Shown: in pieces, positions 49,263 through 57,863 of the stretch
Numbering within the stretch: position 1 is the stretch's first letter
How the letters are laid out: each line of letters opens with the position of its first letter
Assembly (NCBI RefSeq): GCF_000332235.1
Contig: NZ_CM001775.1
Coordinates: 2,014,230-2,078,229 of the forward strand
Length of the DNA stretch: 64,000 nt
Reading direction: 5' to 3'
Source: Geminocystis herdmanii PCC 6308
GTDB lineage: Bacteria; Cyanobacteriota; Cyanobacteriia; Cyanobacteriales; Cyanobacteriaceae
The notes under the pieces: model-generated
The model's database searches: none
The model's input: the letters and a program-made list of their open reading frames with translations, nothing else
What the model was told of the DNA's origin: nothing
Program-made: the position numbers and the translations under genes

Positions 49263-49616
49263 TTAGGTTCTAATTCTTATTTTATTTTCTTCAACAATCC
49301 ACAAAGTGTTATTGATAGTTTCTTGTCGTAATGAAGGGATGATTTTAGCAAAAATCGAGAGTAAATATAATTTATCTTGACGGGAAGCCCTTAAGACAAT
49401 AATGCCGGAGTAATTTTGAGGAGGATAAGCCCTAATATCAGCAAAATCCAAATCTAATGTCACTAAAATTCTATTTTCTTGCTGACAAACTTCAATAATA
49501 TTTTCATCGGGTTTTCCACAAAGATTTTCTTCTTTAACTGTTTCGGCATTATATCCTTGCGATCGTAACAATTCGGCAAATTCTATGGGTAAATTTTCGT
49601 CTATTTTAAACTTCAT
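49263..49616 (-). CDS. DUF5615 PIN-like toxin
   Basis: 117 residues. MKFKIDENLPIEFAELLRSQGYNAETV, LVTLDLDFADIRAYPP and GIIVLRA are the hallmarks of the DUF5615 PIN-like family; acidic residues DEN, D-x-D-F-AD fit a metal-dependent ribonuclease centre. It lies 2 bp downstream of the DUF433 antitoxin gene in the standard order, so the pair is a VapBC-like type II toxin-antitoxin module. Confidence 0.88.
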   Translation of the reverse strand: MKFKIDENLPIEFAELLRSQGYNAETVKEENLCGKPDENIIEVCQQENRILVTLDLDFADIRAYPPQNYSGIIVLRASRQDKLYLLSIFAKIIPSLRQETINNTLWIVEENKIRIRT

Positions 49617-49618
49617 GA

Positions 49619-49903
<285 letters not shown>

Positions 49904-49935
49904 TTAATAAACTATGTTACTAGACTAATTTTAAT

Positions 49936-50859
49936 ATGAATTATAACTTATTTACTTCATCAGCAATTGCTTTAAGTTTATTTTTAAACTTTTCGATCGC
50001 ATCTCAAGCACAATCAAGCTCAAAAAGAAATCAAATACACTTAGCGAGGGAAATTGAAGCTATAAGTGCTCTTAGTTCGATTCTTCGCTATCAACAAGTA
50101 TATCATTATGAAAAAAACAGATTTATTACAACGATCAGAGATTTAGAAATAAATTCAGGAATTAGTGTAGGACAAATGATAACATTATCTGGATATAATG
50201 TAAAAATCGAAAAAGCTGATCGCAATCAAGTTATTATTATTGTTAAGGCAACGAGAGAAGGACTCCATAGTTTTGCAGGGTTCGTCAAATATAACTCTGA
50301 TCAGCAATACAAAGTGATAAGTTGTCGCACAAATTCACCCTCTTATTATATTTCTCCCCCCATAGATGCAGAAACTTGTGGAAATAGTTCAAATCCTCTA
50401 TACTCTTATGTCCCTACTCAAACCCTCTCAAGCTCCACTTGCAAAAATACCCTCAATCAAGTGAGAAATGAAATGATCCAAAAAGGAGTAAAAGAAGTCT
50501 CTATTGCGACTTATATAGGTGGCGGTTATGATCCGAGAAATCTTACTAACCGAGAAGATAGTTTAGGATTGAGTTTAAGTGCCTCTACTGGAGAGGGAAA
50601 TAACTATAACGCCGAATTCTCTATAAATACTCAAAACCGTATTTTGAATATTTTAAATTCCCGTGGTTTAATTAATTATTGGGCGAATATGATTATGAGA
50701 GATTGTAGCAATATAGCAGTCGTAACATTTTGCATTCCTCAAGCAGATTGTGTTGCTTCTTTTGCCGCTTCTCCAGAAGGTAAAGCCATATATCGGAAAC
50801 CCGCTTCTAATTGCGATAATTATGACAGAATTTCTTGGTATGAAGAATGTTACAATTAA
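49936..50859 (+). CDS. Exported protein with type IV pilin-like domain
   Basis: 307 residues with a cleavable-type signal (SSAIALSLFLNFSIASQAQS). Residues 37-90 (AREIEAISALSSILRYQQVYHYEKNRFITTIRDLEI) resemble the conserved start of cyanobacterial minor pilins (EAxxxVGAMNRAQQAYYxENxxF) but without the prepilin hydrophobic stalk. The C-terminal half is rich in Cys (TCKNTL, RDCSN, FCIPQADC) and probably disulfide-bonded. Start ATG 49936. The gene downstream at 50873 is also an exported protein and probably co-transcribed (13-bp gap). Confidence 0.6.
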   Translation: MNYNLFTSSAIALSLFLNFSIASQAQSSSKRNQIHLAREIEAISALSSILRYQQVYHYEKNRFITTIRDLEINSGISVGQMITLSGYNVKIEKADRNQVIIIVKATREGLHSFAGFVKYNSDQQYKVISCRTNSPSYYISPPIDAETCGNSSNPLYSYVPTQTLSSSTCKNTLNQVRNEMIQKGVKEVSIATYIGGGYDPRNLTNREDSLGLSLSASTGEGNNYNAEFSINTQNRILNILNSRGLINYWANMIMRDCSNIAVVTFCIPQADCVASFAASPEGKAIYRKPASNCDNYDRISWYEECYN

Positions 50860-50872
50860 TAAATCAAAAATT

Positions 50873-51286
50873 ATGAACAGAATCAACAAGTTAGTATCAA
50901 TAACATCAGCAATTATTTGCTCAGGAATTACTACTATCACATCTCAATTACCAGCAGTCGCTGGTGACGTGTCTCCCCTTTGTGAAAATCTCAACATGGG
51001 AACCCAAATTCTCATCAGCACTAAAGAGTTTAATGCTGCTATTTGCGATAAATACTATATAGAACCCCAAAGTGGTTGTCCAATGCCGTTAGAGTATTTT
51101 TATGTAGGTCAATCCCGTAAAACAGGGGAGTCGATCGTTTTACCCGCTAGTGATGTTTCAACGTCAAATCCTTTTATGAGGATCTATAAAGCACAAAATG
51201 GTAATTATACTTATCAAATAGCCAGTTCTGGAGCTTATGGGGGTAATTCTTGGACTTCTTTATCTGTTTTTAACAAGGGTTATTGA
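50873..51286 (+). CDS. Small exported protein of unknown function
   Basis: 137 residues from ATG 50873 (MNRINKLVSITSAIICSGIT), chosen because a signal peptide starts there and ends near QLPAVAGD. Two Cys pairs are in the mature part (PLCENLN, AICDKYY, SGCPMP). Ending SGAYGGNSWTSLSVFNKGY. No family recognised. It may belong with the preceding exported protein. Confidence 0.55.
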   Translation: MNRINKLVSITSAIICSGITTITSQLPAVAGDVSPLCENLNMGTQILISTKEFNAAICDKYYIEPQSGCPMPLEYFYVGQSRKTGESIVLPASDVSTSNPFMRIYKAQNGNYTYQIASSGAYGGNSWTSLSVFNKGY

Positions 51287-51350
51287 ACAGCCCTTGAAAA
51301 ATTAGACAATATTAGATAAACTTGGAAATAATAATTGATTTTTAGGCTTA

Positions 51351-51959
51351 ATGTCCAATTTTTTATCGATAAAATCGGCATCTGATTTATTGGGAGTATC
51401 CACAAAGACTTTGCGTAGGTGGGAAAAAGAGGGGAAAATAACCTCTACTCGTACAGAAGGTGGACATAGACGATATGATATTTCTACTTTACTCAAAAAT
51501 AAATCGGATAATTCCTTAACAATTGGTTATGCCAGAGTTTCTAGTTATGACCAAAAAGATGACTTAAATCGTCAAATAATAGTATTAGAATCTTATTCTT
51601 CTAGTCATGGTTGGGATTTTGAAATAATCCAAGATTTAGGCTCAGGTATGAACTATAAAAAGAAAGGATTAATTAGGTTAATTAAATTAATTTGTTCTTA
51701 TCAAGTTGACCGATTAATTATTACTCATAAAGATAGATTATTACGATTTGGTTCTGATTTAATCTTTTCTTTATGTGAAATATTTGGCACAGAAGTTATA
51801 ATTATTAACAGAAGTGAAGATTCTAGTTTTGAGGAAGATTTAGCCAAAGATGTACTAGAAATAATTACAGTATTCTCAGCAAGATTATATGGTAGTAGAA
51901 GTCATAAAAACAAACAAATCGTAGAACAATTAAAAGAGGTAGCAAAAAATCTTGAGTAA
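51351..51959 (+). CDS. tnpA: IS607-family serine recombinase TnpA
   Basis: 202 residues. The N-terminal MerR-like helix-turn-helix (LSIKSASDLLGVSTKTLRRWEKEGKI...GGHRRYDI) is followed by a small serine resolvase domain with the catalytic Ser in GYARVSSYDQ and the RLIITHKDRLLRFGSDLI block. The HTH-first order is diagnostic of IS607 transposases. No defect seen; the recombinase may be active and could mobilise the element even with a broken tnpB. It ends 8 bp inside the tnpB reading frame. Confidence 0.93.
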   Translation: MSNFLSIKSASDLLGVSTKTLRRWEKEGKITSTRTEGGHRRYDISTLLKNKSDNSLTIGYARVSSYDQKDDLNRQIIVLESYSSSHGWDFEIIQDLGSGMNYKKKGLIRLIKLICSYQVDRLIITHKDRLLRFGSDLIFSLCEIFGTEVIIINRSEDSSFEEDLAKDVLEIITVFSARLYGSRSHKNKQIVEQLKEVAKNLE

Positions 51960-53268
51960 AATAACTTATCAAACCTTAATCAGTCAAGAAGTCGCAGAAT
52001 TTTGCGATTTAATAGGAGGTTTTTTTGGCAAAATTGAAAGAGATTTATGCAAAGATTTAGAAAAAGGAAAAAACTCAATGATTTAAAGAAGAGTTATCAA
52101 ATAAAGTATGGGATAAATGCACGTCAATTTAACTCTATTCATATAATCTTAAAAGGTAAAATAGCTAGTCGAAAAGAGTGTTATAAAAGCCAAATAAAAC
52201 AAACAGAATTAAAGATTAAAGGTTTACAAAAAATCATTGACAGTGAAAAGAAAAAATTAGCTAAATTACCATTATCTTGTGGTAGAAATCAAAAATCAAT
52301 CAGAAGTAAACTAAGATTTACCATTCATCAAAAACAAAGAAAATTAGCAATATTGAAAGATAGATTAGTTACTTTAAAAAGAAAAACCATCTATGATATT
52401 CGGGGGTAAAAAACTATGGTATGCTCAATTTAATTTAAAGGAGAATGGTTATTCTAGTCACCAAGAATGGTTAAAAGACTGGCAAAAATGTCGTAGTTCA
52501 CAATTTACTTTAGTGGGTTCAAAAGATGAAAAGAATGGTAATCAAAATTGTCAATTATTAGCTAATGGTACTTTAAAAATAAGAGTACCATCTTGTTATG
52601 AGTCCATTTTTGGGAAGTATTATCTAATCGAAAATGTCAAATTTAGTTATGGACAAAGTGATGTAAATTATGCTCTAAATAATCAACAAGCATTAACTTT
52701 TAGATTTGTTAAAAAAGATGAAAAATGGTATGTATTTTGTAGTTTTGATTTGCCAGAAACTCCCACTATCTCTTGTAATAAAAATGGAATGTTAGGAATA
52801 GACTTAAACCCTAATATAATAGGTTGGAGTTATGTTGATCATGATGGAAATTTAAAAGCAAAAGGACAAATTAAAATCAATGTTCGAGATAAAAATACTA
52901 ATCAAACAAAAGCAATTATCGGCGATGCTGTGAAAAAATTAGTCAAATTAGCCTATCAATATGAGTGTCCAATTAGTGTGGAAAATTTAGATTTTGAGCG
53001 AAAAAAAGCAACAATGAAGGAAGAGGGAGTTAAATATTCTCGAATGTTATCAAACTTTGCTTATAGTTGTTTTTTAGATATGTTAAATAGTTGTGCTTTT
53101 AAACATGGAATTGAAGTAATAAAAGTTAATCCTGCCTTTTCAAGTTTAATGGGATTGACAAAATTTATGAGACTTTATGGTTTGTCGAGCGATACAGCAG
53201 CAGGGTTAGTATTAGCAAGACGGGCATTAAGAAAAAAGAGGGTATTCCAACCAGTTACGCCCGATTAG
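51952..53268 (+). pseudogene. tnpB: TnpB-related RNA-guided nuclease gene with two frame changes
   Basis: Starts at TTG 51952 (LSKITYQTLISQEVAEFCDL). At 52068-52074 the frame must move by -1 to continue into KLNDLKKSYQIKYGINARQF, and near 52390-52400 by +1 to reach FGGKKLWYAQFNLKENGY. The rebuilt protein is a zinc-finger-less TnpB-related protein of the IS607/IS605 accessory class. RuvC-like residues are present: GIDLNPNIIGWS (Asp), ISVENLDF (Glu), LSSDTAAGLVLARR (Asp). NPAFSSLMGLTKFMRLYGL replaces the usual Cys-rich zinc finger. It ends FQPVTPD. Either a decaying gene or, at the first site, programmed frameshifting. Confidence 0.75.
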
Positions 53269-53540
53269 TTCAAGTTGATTCTAGTCGGCACGTCTGGAGT
53301 TTTTGGAATGCCCTGTCGAAGAAGCTAAAGGGTGTAAAACGACATAGCTTCTTCAATAGTGTCTCTAACAGAGAAGTAGAGGTCAAGCTATTAGATGAGT
53401 TACATAGTGACAGGTTTAATGGCAAGTCGCAAGACACTTTTATTACAAGGCGAGATTCCTTGTCACGAGTCGTTAACAATTCTGTTCGGTTAACGCAAAA
53501 ATGGTAGATTTGGGGTCATTTTTTCATGATGTCCAAGTTT
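53269..53540 (+). ncRNA. Candidate omega/guide RNA region at the right end of the IS607 element
   Basis: Non-coding 272 bp between the tnpB stop and the right end. It holds strong pairing potential, for example GAAGAAGCTA near 53318 with TAGCTTCTTC near 53345. TnpB nucleases use an RNA from this position whose 3' end reads into flanking DNA. Nothing here proves expression. The 53541-53660 stretch beyond shows no feature. Confidence 0.4.
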
Positions 53541-53660
53541 GTCCAACTTTTTAGGAGCGGTAAGAGAACTTATCACCGTAAAGTTAATAGTTATTACGGA
53601 TATTATGACTGTTAAAAATAAGTCAATTTGTGGTTATTTTAAGATAGATAATTGTTAATT

Positions 53661-54047
53661 ATGATGAATAAACAAAAATTAATCACTTTTTTAGTCATTT
53701 TTTCTAGTTCCTTTATTTGTAATCCTGTTTTAGCTCAATATCCTTTTAATTGGCGTAATCATCTTGGCAAGGGAACTCATTATATTTGTACCAGAAGTGG
53801 TACTGGTGTAGTAACTATAAGAAAAGGACCAAGTGTTAATCATCCCAGAGGATTAGAACAAGTAGGTTCTGGAGGCAATACGATAGTTCAGATGTTTGCC
53901 AAAACAAATTACACTTTACCCGTTGGCTTTGATTTGTTTGATGTCTTTGGGACTTCTCGTGGTTCAGATAATTCTATGTGGACTAATATAGGTATGAACC
54001 AATGGACAGGATATGTGCGTTCTGATTTTATTTGTAAAAGAAGGTGA
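53661..54047 (+). CDS. Exported SH3-like small protein
   Basis: 128 residues from ATG 53661 (MMNKQKLITFLVIFSSSF). A signal peptide ends at PVLAQ. The mature domain resembles a bacterial SH3 fold: VVTIRKGPSVNHPRGLEQVGSGG and the ending WTGYVRSDFICKRR are typical of SH3-type cell-envelope proteins. Two Cys (YICTRSG, FICKRR) could form a disulfide. An in-frame TTG at 53652 is less likely as start. Ligand unknown. Confidence 0.65.
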   Translation: MMNKQKLITFLVIFSSSFICNPVLAQYPFNWRNHLGKGTHYICTRSGTGVVTIRKGPSVNHPRGLEQVGSGGNTIVQMFAKTNYTLPVGFDLFDVFGTSRGSDNSMWTNIGMNQWTGYVRSDFICKRR

Positions 54048-54105
54048 TCAATTTTGACAAAAAACACTCATTTCGTTCACCTATATTGAAACAATTTTCT
54101 CAATA

Positions 54106-54291
54106 ATGAAAGTAAAAGAAATTATCAAAATCATAGAAAAAGATGGTTGGTATTTAATTAGAACAAAAGGTAGTCATCGACAATATAAACACGATCTTAA
54201 AAGAGGATTGGTTACAATATCGGGTAAGTTATCTGATTATTTAGCACCAGGTACAGCTAATAGCATTTTGAAACAAGCACAAATAAAATAG
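54106..54291 (+). CDS. hicA: HicA toxin (mRNA interferase)
   Basis: 61 residues with the double-stranded RNA-binding-like HicA fold: MKVKEIIKIIEKDGWYLIRTKGSHRQYKH, where the His in GSH is the catalytic residue, and GKLSDYLAPGTANSILKQA. Full length for the family. The hicB gene starts 13 bp downstream, so they form a toxin-first operon. Confidence 0.94.
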   Translation: MKVKEIIKIIEKDGWYLIRTKGSHRQYKHDLKRGLVTISGKLSDYLAPGTANSILKQAQIK

Positions 54292-54304
54292 AGGAGTTGA
54301 TTTT

Positions 54305-54514
54305 ATGCGTTATGCGATCGTAATTGAAAAAGCACCATCTAATTATTCGGCTTATTGTCCTGATTTGCCCGGATGTGTTGCCACAGGTGATACCATTGAG
54401 GAGCTTAAAAACGAAATGACGGAGGCGATCACCTTTCACTTGGAAGGATTGCGAGAAGAAGGTTTACCGATACCTTTACCATTATCTCTAACGGATTATA
54501 TCGAAGCTAGTTAA
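54305..54514 (+). CDS. hicB: HicB antitoxin
   Basis: 69 residues: MRYAIVIEKAPSNYSAYCPDLPGCVATGDTIEELKNEMTEAI is the standard degenerate RNase H-like HicB domain, with a short C-terminal stretch in place of a large DNA-binding domain (PLPLSLTDYIEAS). Neutralises HicA. Directly downstream of hicA on the same strand. Confidence 0.94.
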   Translation: MRYAIVIEKAPSNYSAYCPDLPGCVATGDTIEELKNEMTEAITFHLEGLREEGLPIPLPLSLTDYIEAS

Positions 54515-54584
54515 TAAGTATCTAAATAAAAGTCATGGCTTTTTGACACAAAATTATTATTTTCTATGTTATCAGAAAAAGAGT

Positions 54585-54615
54585 TCGATCGAGCAGCACA
54601 GCCTTTGACGATCGA
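54585..54615. repeat. CGATCG-bounded palindromic repeat, copy a
   Basis: TCGATCGAGCAGCACAGCCT then TTGACGATCGA. Family pattern: CGATCG, AGCAGCGC-like core, CTTTG-like segment, CGATCG. Other copies are at 57492-57522, 58128-58158, 60765-60792 and 61482-61510. It lies just beyond the truncated hicA. Confidence 0.65.
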
Positions 54616-54651
54616 GCTTTGTGGAGTGGAGAGGTTCGATCGAAAGTATTA

Positions 54652-54771
54652 TTATAGGATATGAGATAAATATAGTGGATTGTACCACTTACGGTGAGAA
54701 CCTGCACCTTTTCTGGGAATTTCCTCACATCCCATCTGTTTTAATTTTTTGACAACTTCTTTATATTTCAT
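54652..54771 (-). pseudogene. Truncated HicA toxin gene
   Basis: 39 codons from ATG 54771: begins MKYKEVVKKLKQMGCEEIPR and keeps the catalytic GSH in KGAGSHRKWYNP, then goes off-family (LYLSHIL) to a stop at 54652. The C-terminal third of HicA is missing. It follows hicB by 4 bp on the minus strand. The break lies next to the palindromic repeat at 54583-54645, which probably replaced the gene end. Confidence 0.75.
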
Positions 54772-54775
54772 TAAC

Positions 54776-55030
54776 TTATGCCGAAATAGGAATTAAGGTT
54801 TCCGTCCAAATAATAGTCGGTTCTATGATAGGGTGTAGGAAGGAAGGTAACGGTTTATTTAATTCTTGATAGGCTTCAATTAGTGCCGACAAAGCATCGG
54901 AAACATTAGGAATCACATCATCTAATGTATCGGCTTCGGTAATTAAATTGGGCAATAAAGGGCAAGTTACAGTATAACCGCCTTCAGGTTGTGGTTCTAA
55001 GATTAGGGGCAATTTGTATATATTTTTCAT
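54776..55030 (-). CDS. HicB-like antitoxin (second system)
   Basis: 84 residues: LPLILEPQPEGGYTVTCPLLPNLITEADTLDDVIPNVSDALSALIEAYQELNKPLP, the HicB core with a longer C-terminus (IIEPTIIWTETLIPI). Here the order is antitoxin first, the opposite of the hicAB pair 260 bp away. Since its toxin gene is truncated, it may be a leftover or an anti-toxin acting on other HicA proteins. Confidence 0.85.
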   Translation of the reverse strand: MKNIYKLPLILEPQPEGGYTVTCPLLPNLITEADTLDDVIPNVSDALSALIEAYQELNKPLPSFLHPIIEPTIIWTETLIPISA

Positions 55031-55180
55031 GTTCTTGAATTAAGCATTTAAACTCAATTCTATCACTTGTTCGCTGTTCCATTACTTCAGGAAGAACTCT
55101 AATGAAATTTTCCAAAACATGATTCTATTTTCTTAGTTCCTAGGAAAAATTAATGGTATATATTACCTCATTCAACTTTA

Positions 55181-55256
55181 ATCCGATCTTTTCCGAACTT
55201 ATCCGATCTTTTGCTTAATAAATTGTAATAAAACTCCCGATCAAATCCGATCTTTT
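55181..55256. repeat. Three direct repeats ATCCGATCTTTT
   Basis: Exact copies at 55181-55192, 55201-55212 and 55245-55256, spaced 20 and 44 bp, i.e. about two and four helical turns. They lie 70-145 bp upstream of the small gene at 55326 and could be operator sites. The rest of the 55031-55325 gap shows nothing else. Confidence 0.55.
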
Positions 55257-55325
55257 ACTCTTGAAACTACTAAATTTATTTGGTTCACTTAAAGGTAGTA
55301 ACTAAAAAAATAGGCTTAGAAATTT

Positions 55326-55556
55326 ATGATTAGTGTAAAAGTGGTATCTAAAAGTACTGGTAAACCCGTTAGCGGAAAGAGAGTTCAGTTAGGGTTTGAA
55401 GGCAACTGGCTTCCGGGTGGAATGTCAAGTGATGAACGAACAAATTCTGAGGGAGAAGCTCATTTTGATAATGATCCGGGGAAGGGAATAGTATATGTCG
55501 ATGGTAGTAATGTTCATAAAGGAGATTTAAGAGGTCGAGTTGTTGTTTATATCTAA
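55326..55556 (+). CDS. Small Ig-like/carboxypeptidase-regulatory-like protein
   Basis: 76 residues, no signal peptide: MISVKVVSKSTGKPVSGKRVQL, then TNSEGEAHFDNDPGKGIVYVDG. The strand-turn-strand pattern with G-K-P-V and the T-N-x-E-G-E-A-x-F turn is that of carboxypeptidase regulatory-like beta-sandwich domains. Function unknown. Three 12-bp direct repeats lie upstream. Confidence 0.6.
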   Translation: MISVKVVSKSTGKPVSGKRVQLGFEGNWLPGGMSSDERTNSEGEAHFDNDPGKGIVYVDGSNVHKGDLRGRVVVYI

Positions 55557-55663
55557 ATAATTACAGCAAAAATCAAGTGAATAATCATTAATTATAGCTT
55601 TAATTTCATAGATATTGTTTGGTTATTTGATCTGAAAATAATAAAGTAAATTCTTAATAAATT

Positions 55664-57323
55664 ATGTCTAATAATGATAATTTAGGACAACAAATAATAT
55701 CTTTTTTGCAAACCTTATGGCAACAAACTATAAGTTTATATCGGAATCTTTTTTGGAGTTCTTCTCAGTGGTTACAGTATGCAGAAAAACAGAGTAGTTT
55801 AGGGGATATTCAATGGGCTTTTTTTGCTTGTGACCAAGCTCTGAAAAAGGATTCTCACAATTATTCTGCGTGGTGTAAAAAAGGTTATTTGTTCTATCAA
55901 CAGCAAGAATATGAGCAGACTTTGATTAATTTTAATCAGGCTTTGCAAATTGAACCTAGTTTATATCAAATAAACCATGAAAAAGGGAAAATTTTAAATT
56001 ATCTTCAGCGTTATGATGAGGCAATTTCTGCTTATGATGAGGCACTTAAATTTAAACAAGATTTAGATGTGCTTTGGATTGAAAAAGGAGATTTATTGGT
56101 TATTAAGCAAGATATAAAAGGGGCTTTTAATTGTTATCAATCGGCTCAAAAATTAAATGCTAATAATCCTCAAATTCAACAAAAAATTGATTCAGTTTTC
56201 GGTCAATTACAACTATTAGCGGATCAGTTTTTTAATCAAGGTAATCGTCTTTTTGAAGGGGGTAATTTTCAAGATGCTCTCGTTAGGTACAATGAGGCGA
56301 TCGAACATCGAGAGGATTTTGTCGAGGCATGGTATCAAAAAGGTAATTGTCTGGCAAAACTTAATGCTGAGGAAGATGCGATCGAATCCTATAACCAAAG
56401 TTTGAAGCTAAACCCTAATTTCAGTCTTGGTTGGGTAGGAAAAGGAGATATTTTTGCTAGTAAAGGGCGTTTTCAAGAAGCCCTCGACTGCTATGAGAAG
56501 GCTTTAAGTCTCAATTCTGGCAATAATAAAATTTCTGAGAAAATCGAATCGATGTCGGGAGAGTTACAAAAACTGGAAACCGAAGGGGAAAATTTACTTC
56601 AACAAGCCATTAATTTAACTAATTCACAACAATATCAGGAGGCAATGAAAATATATGATCAGGCTCTCGAACTTATCAGCAAGAATCTGGTTTCACCGTG
56701 CTAAAACTTTAGGCTCGATCGCACAGGAAACAGAAGTAGCATTAGACGCTATTTCCTATTATGAGGATGCAATCAAGTCCCTTGCTCAATCGTTTTCCTT
56801 TAGCCAACCTCAAGATGAACATTATCAAGAATTACAATCGTTACGACAATCTTTTCCAGAAGGTTTAGCTTCTAAATATTATGTTAGAGGGATTTGCTTA
56901 AAATTTTTAAATAAAAATGAGGAAGCTCTTATTTATTTTAATAAGGCGATAAGACAAAAAGCTGATTATGTGGATGCGTGGTTTGAACGTGGTATTGTAC
57001 TGATAAATTTAGACAAAAATGACGAAGCTTTTACTTCTTTTAATAAAGTCCTAGAATTGAATCCTCAACACGTTAAGTCTTTAATAATTAAATCTTTTAT
57101 CTTAAGAGACGATAAAAAGTACGAAGAAGCTCTTAACTTACTTGATCGAGCTATTGATGTCGAACCAAATAATGCTGAAGCATGGAAAGAGAGAGGACGG
57201 ATTTTAATAAGTTTAGACAAAAATGACGAAGCTCTTACTTCTTTTAGTCGGGCGATCGAATGTGATCCTAATGATGCTGAAGCATGCCGTTTGAGGTCAA
57301 TATTGTTAGAAATGCAAGAATAA
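55664..57323 (+). pseudogene. TPR repeat protein gene split by a frameshift
   Basis: Two overlapping open frames, 55664-56704 (346 residues) and 56655-57323 (222 residues, no good start). Both are tetratricopeptide arrays: the first ends with the off-family NLVSPC just where the second enters with WFHRAKTLGSIAQETEVALD. Joining ALELISKN to WFHRAK with a +1 shift near 56680-56690 restores one TPR protein of about 550 residues with ten or more units (AWYQKGNCLAKLNAEEDAIE, AWFERGIVLINLDKNDEA). Either a recent inactivating indel or a sequencing error; both halves keep TPR codon patterns, so the break is recent. Scaffold protein, partner unknown. Confidence 0.75.
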
Positions 57324-57339
57324 TTGAGTTAAGTTGGAT

Positions 57340-57367
57340 TGTCATTGCGAGGTACGAAGCAATCTCT
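57340..57367. repeat. GTCATTGCGAGG-family dispersed repeat
   Basis: TGTCATTGCGAGGTACGAAG then CAATCTCT, the cleanest of three copies in the window (others 27936-27962, 29571-29625). Confidence 0.65.
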
Positions 57368-57491
57368 TAAAATAAACTTGTCTATTTTATTAAATCCTCA
57401 TTCCTTAGCCAGAAATAGTTTGTAGTAATAATTTTAGCCTGTAGCCGTAGATTAGTAAGGTAAAAAACCTAACTTTCAAATATATATTGAT

Positions 57492-57522
57492 TCGATCGAG
57501 CAACGCCTCCCTTGGCGATCGA
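57492..57522. repeat. CGATCG-bounded palindromic repeat, copy b
   Basis: TCGATCGAGCAACGCCTCCC then TTGGCGATCGA, same family as 54585-54615. Immediately left of the direct repeat at 57530. Confidence 0.65.
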
Positions 57523-57529
57523 TTTGTTG

Positions 57530-57580
57530 GGTTGCATTTCATTTAACCCAACCTACATTTTTTGGGGGGGTTCGATCGAG
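57530..57580. repeat. Direct repeat DR1 flanking a toxin-antitoxin module
   Basis: GGTTGCATTTCATTTAACCC continuing to the TTCGATCGAG at 57580. It matches 58234-58283 with about two differences over 50 bp. An extra GGGGGTTCGATCG unit follows at 57586-57601. Confidence 0.85.
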
Positions 57581-57608
57581 TTTTGTGGGGGGGTTCGATC
57601 GTTTTTAT

Positions 57609-57863
57609 TTATTTACCGATTAATCTATCATACTCACCATGAGTACCAATCCAAAACCATAAAATTCCATTTTTAACCTCAATTCCTAATGCACGATAAG
57701 CTTTACCTACTCTTACTGACCAATATTTATTAACTTTCTTAAAATGTAAAGAAGGATGACTGGGATTAGTTTTTAATAATTCATAAGAAACATCTGCTAG
57801 CTGTTGTATATCTTTAGGTAGCTGATTATAAAATAACCAGAATTTGCGATTAGTATAGTGCAT
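57609..57863 (-). CDS. RelE/HigB-like toxin
   Basis: 84 residues: MHYTNRKFWLFYNQLPKDIQQLADVSYELLKTNPSHPSLHFKKVNKYWSVRVGKAYRALGIE and WIGTHGEYDRLI. The SLHFKKV-x-WSVRVG-YRALG-HxxYD pattern is that of plasmid-stabilisation RelE/HigB toxins that cleave mRNA at the ribosome; the C-terminal HGEYDRLI holds the likely catalytic His/Tyr. It overlaps the antitoxin stop by one base (TAATG type), so translation is coupled. Confidence 0.85.
   Translation of the reverse strand: MHYTNRKFWLFYNQLPKDIQQLADVSYELLKTNPSHPSLHFKKVNKYWSVRVGKAYRALGIEVKNGILWFWIGTHGEYDRLIGK

Larger units (their letters stand above)
51318..53540 (+). mobile_element. IS607-type element (tnpA intact, tnpB frameshifted)
   Basis: Bounded by AAACTTGGA (51318-51326) and its complement TCCAAGTTT (53532-53540), a short inverted match around the two transposon genes. 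IS607 elements do not need inverted repeats, so these ends are approximate. Gene order tnpA-tnpB with a short overlap is the family norm. Confidence 0.7.

Noticed and set aside
53270-53479. Minus-strand open frame of 69 codons after tnpB
   Set aside because: Lies in the structured right end of the IS607 element and shows no family pattern.
54257-54439. Minus-strand open frame across hicB
   Set aside because: Antisense shadow of hicA/hicB.
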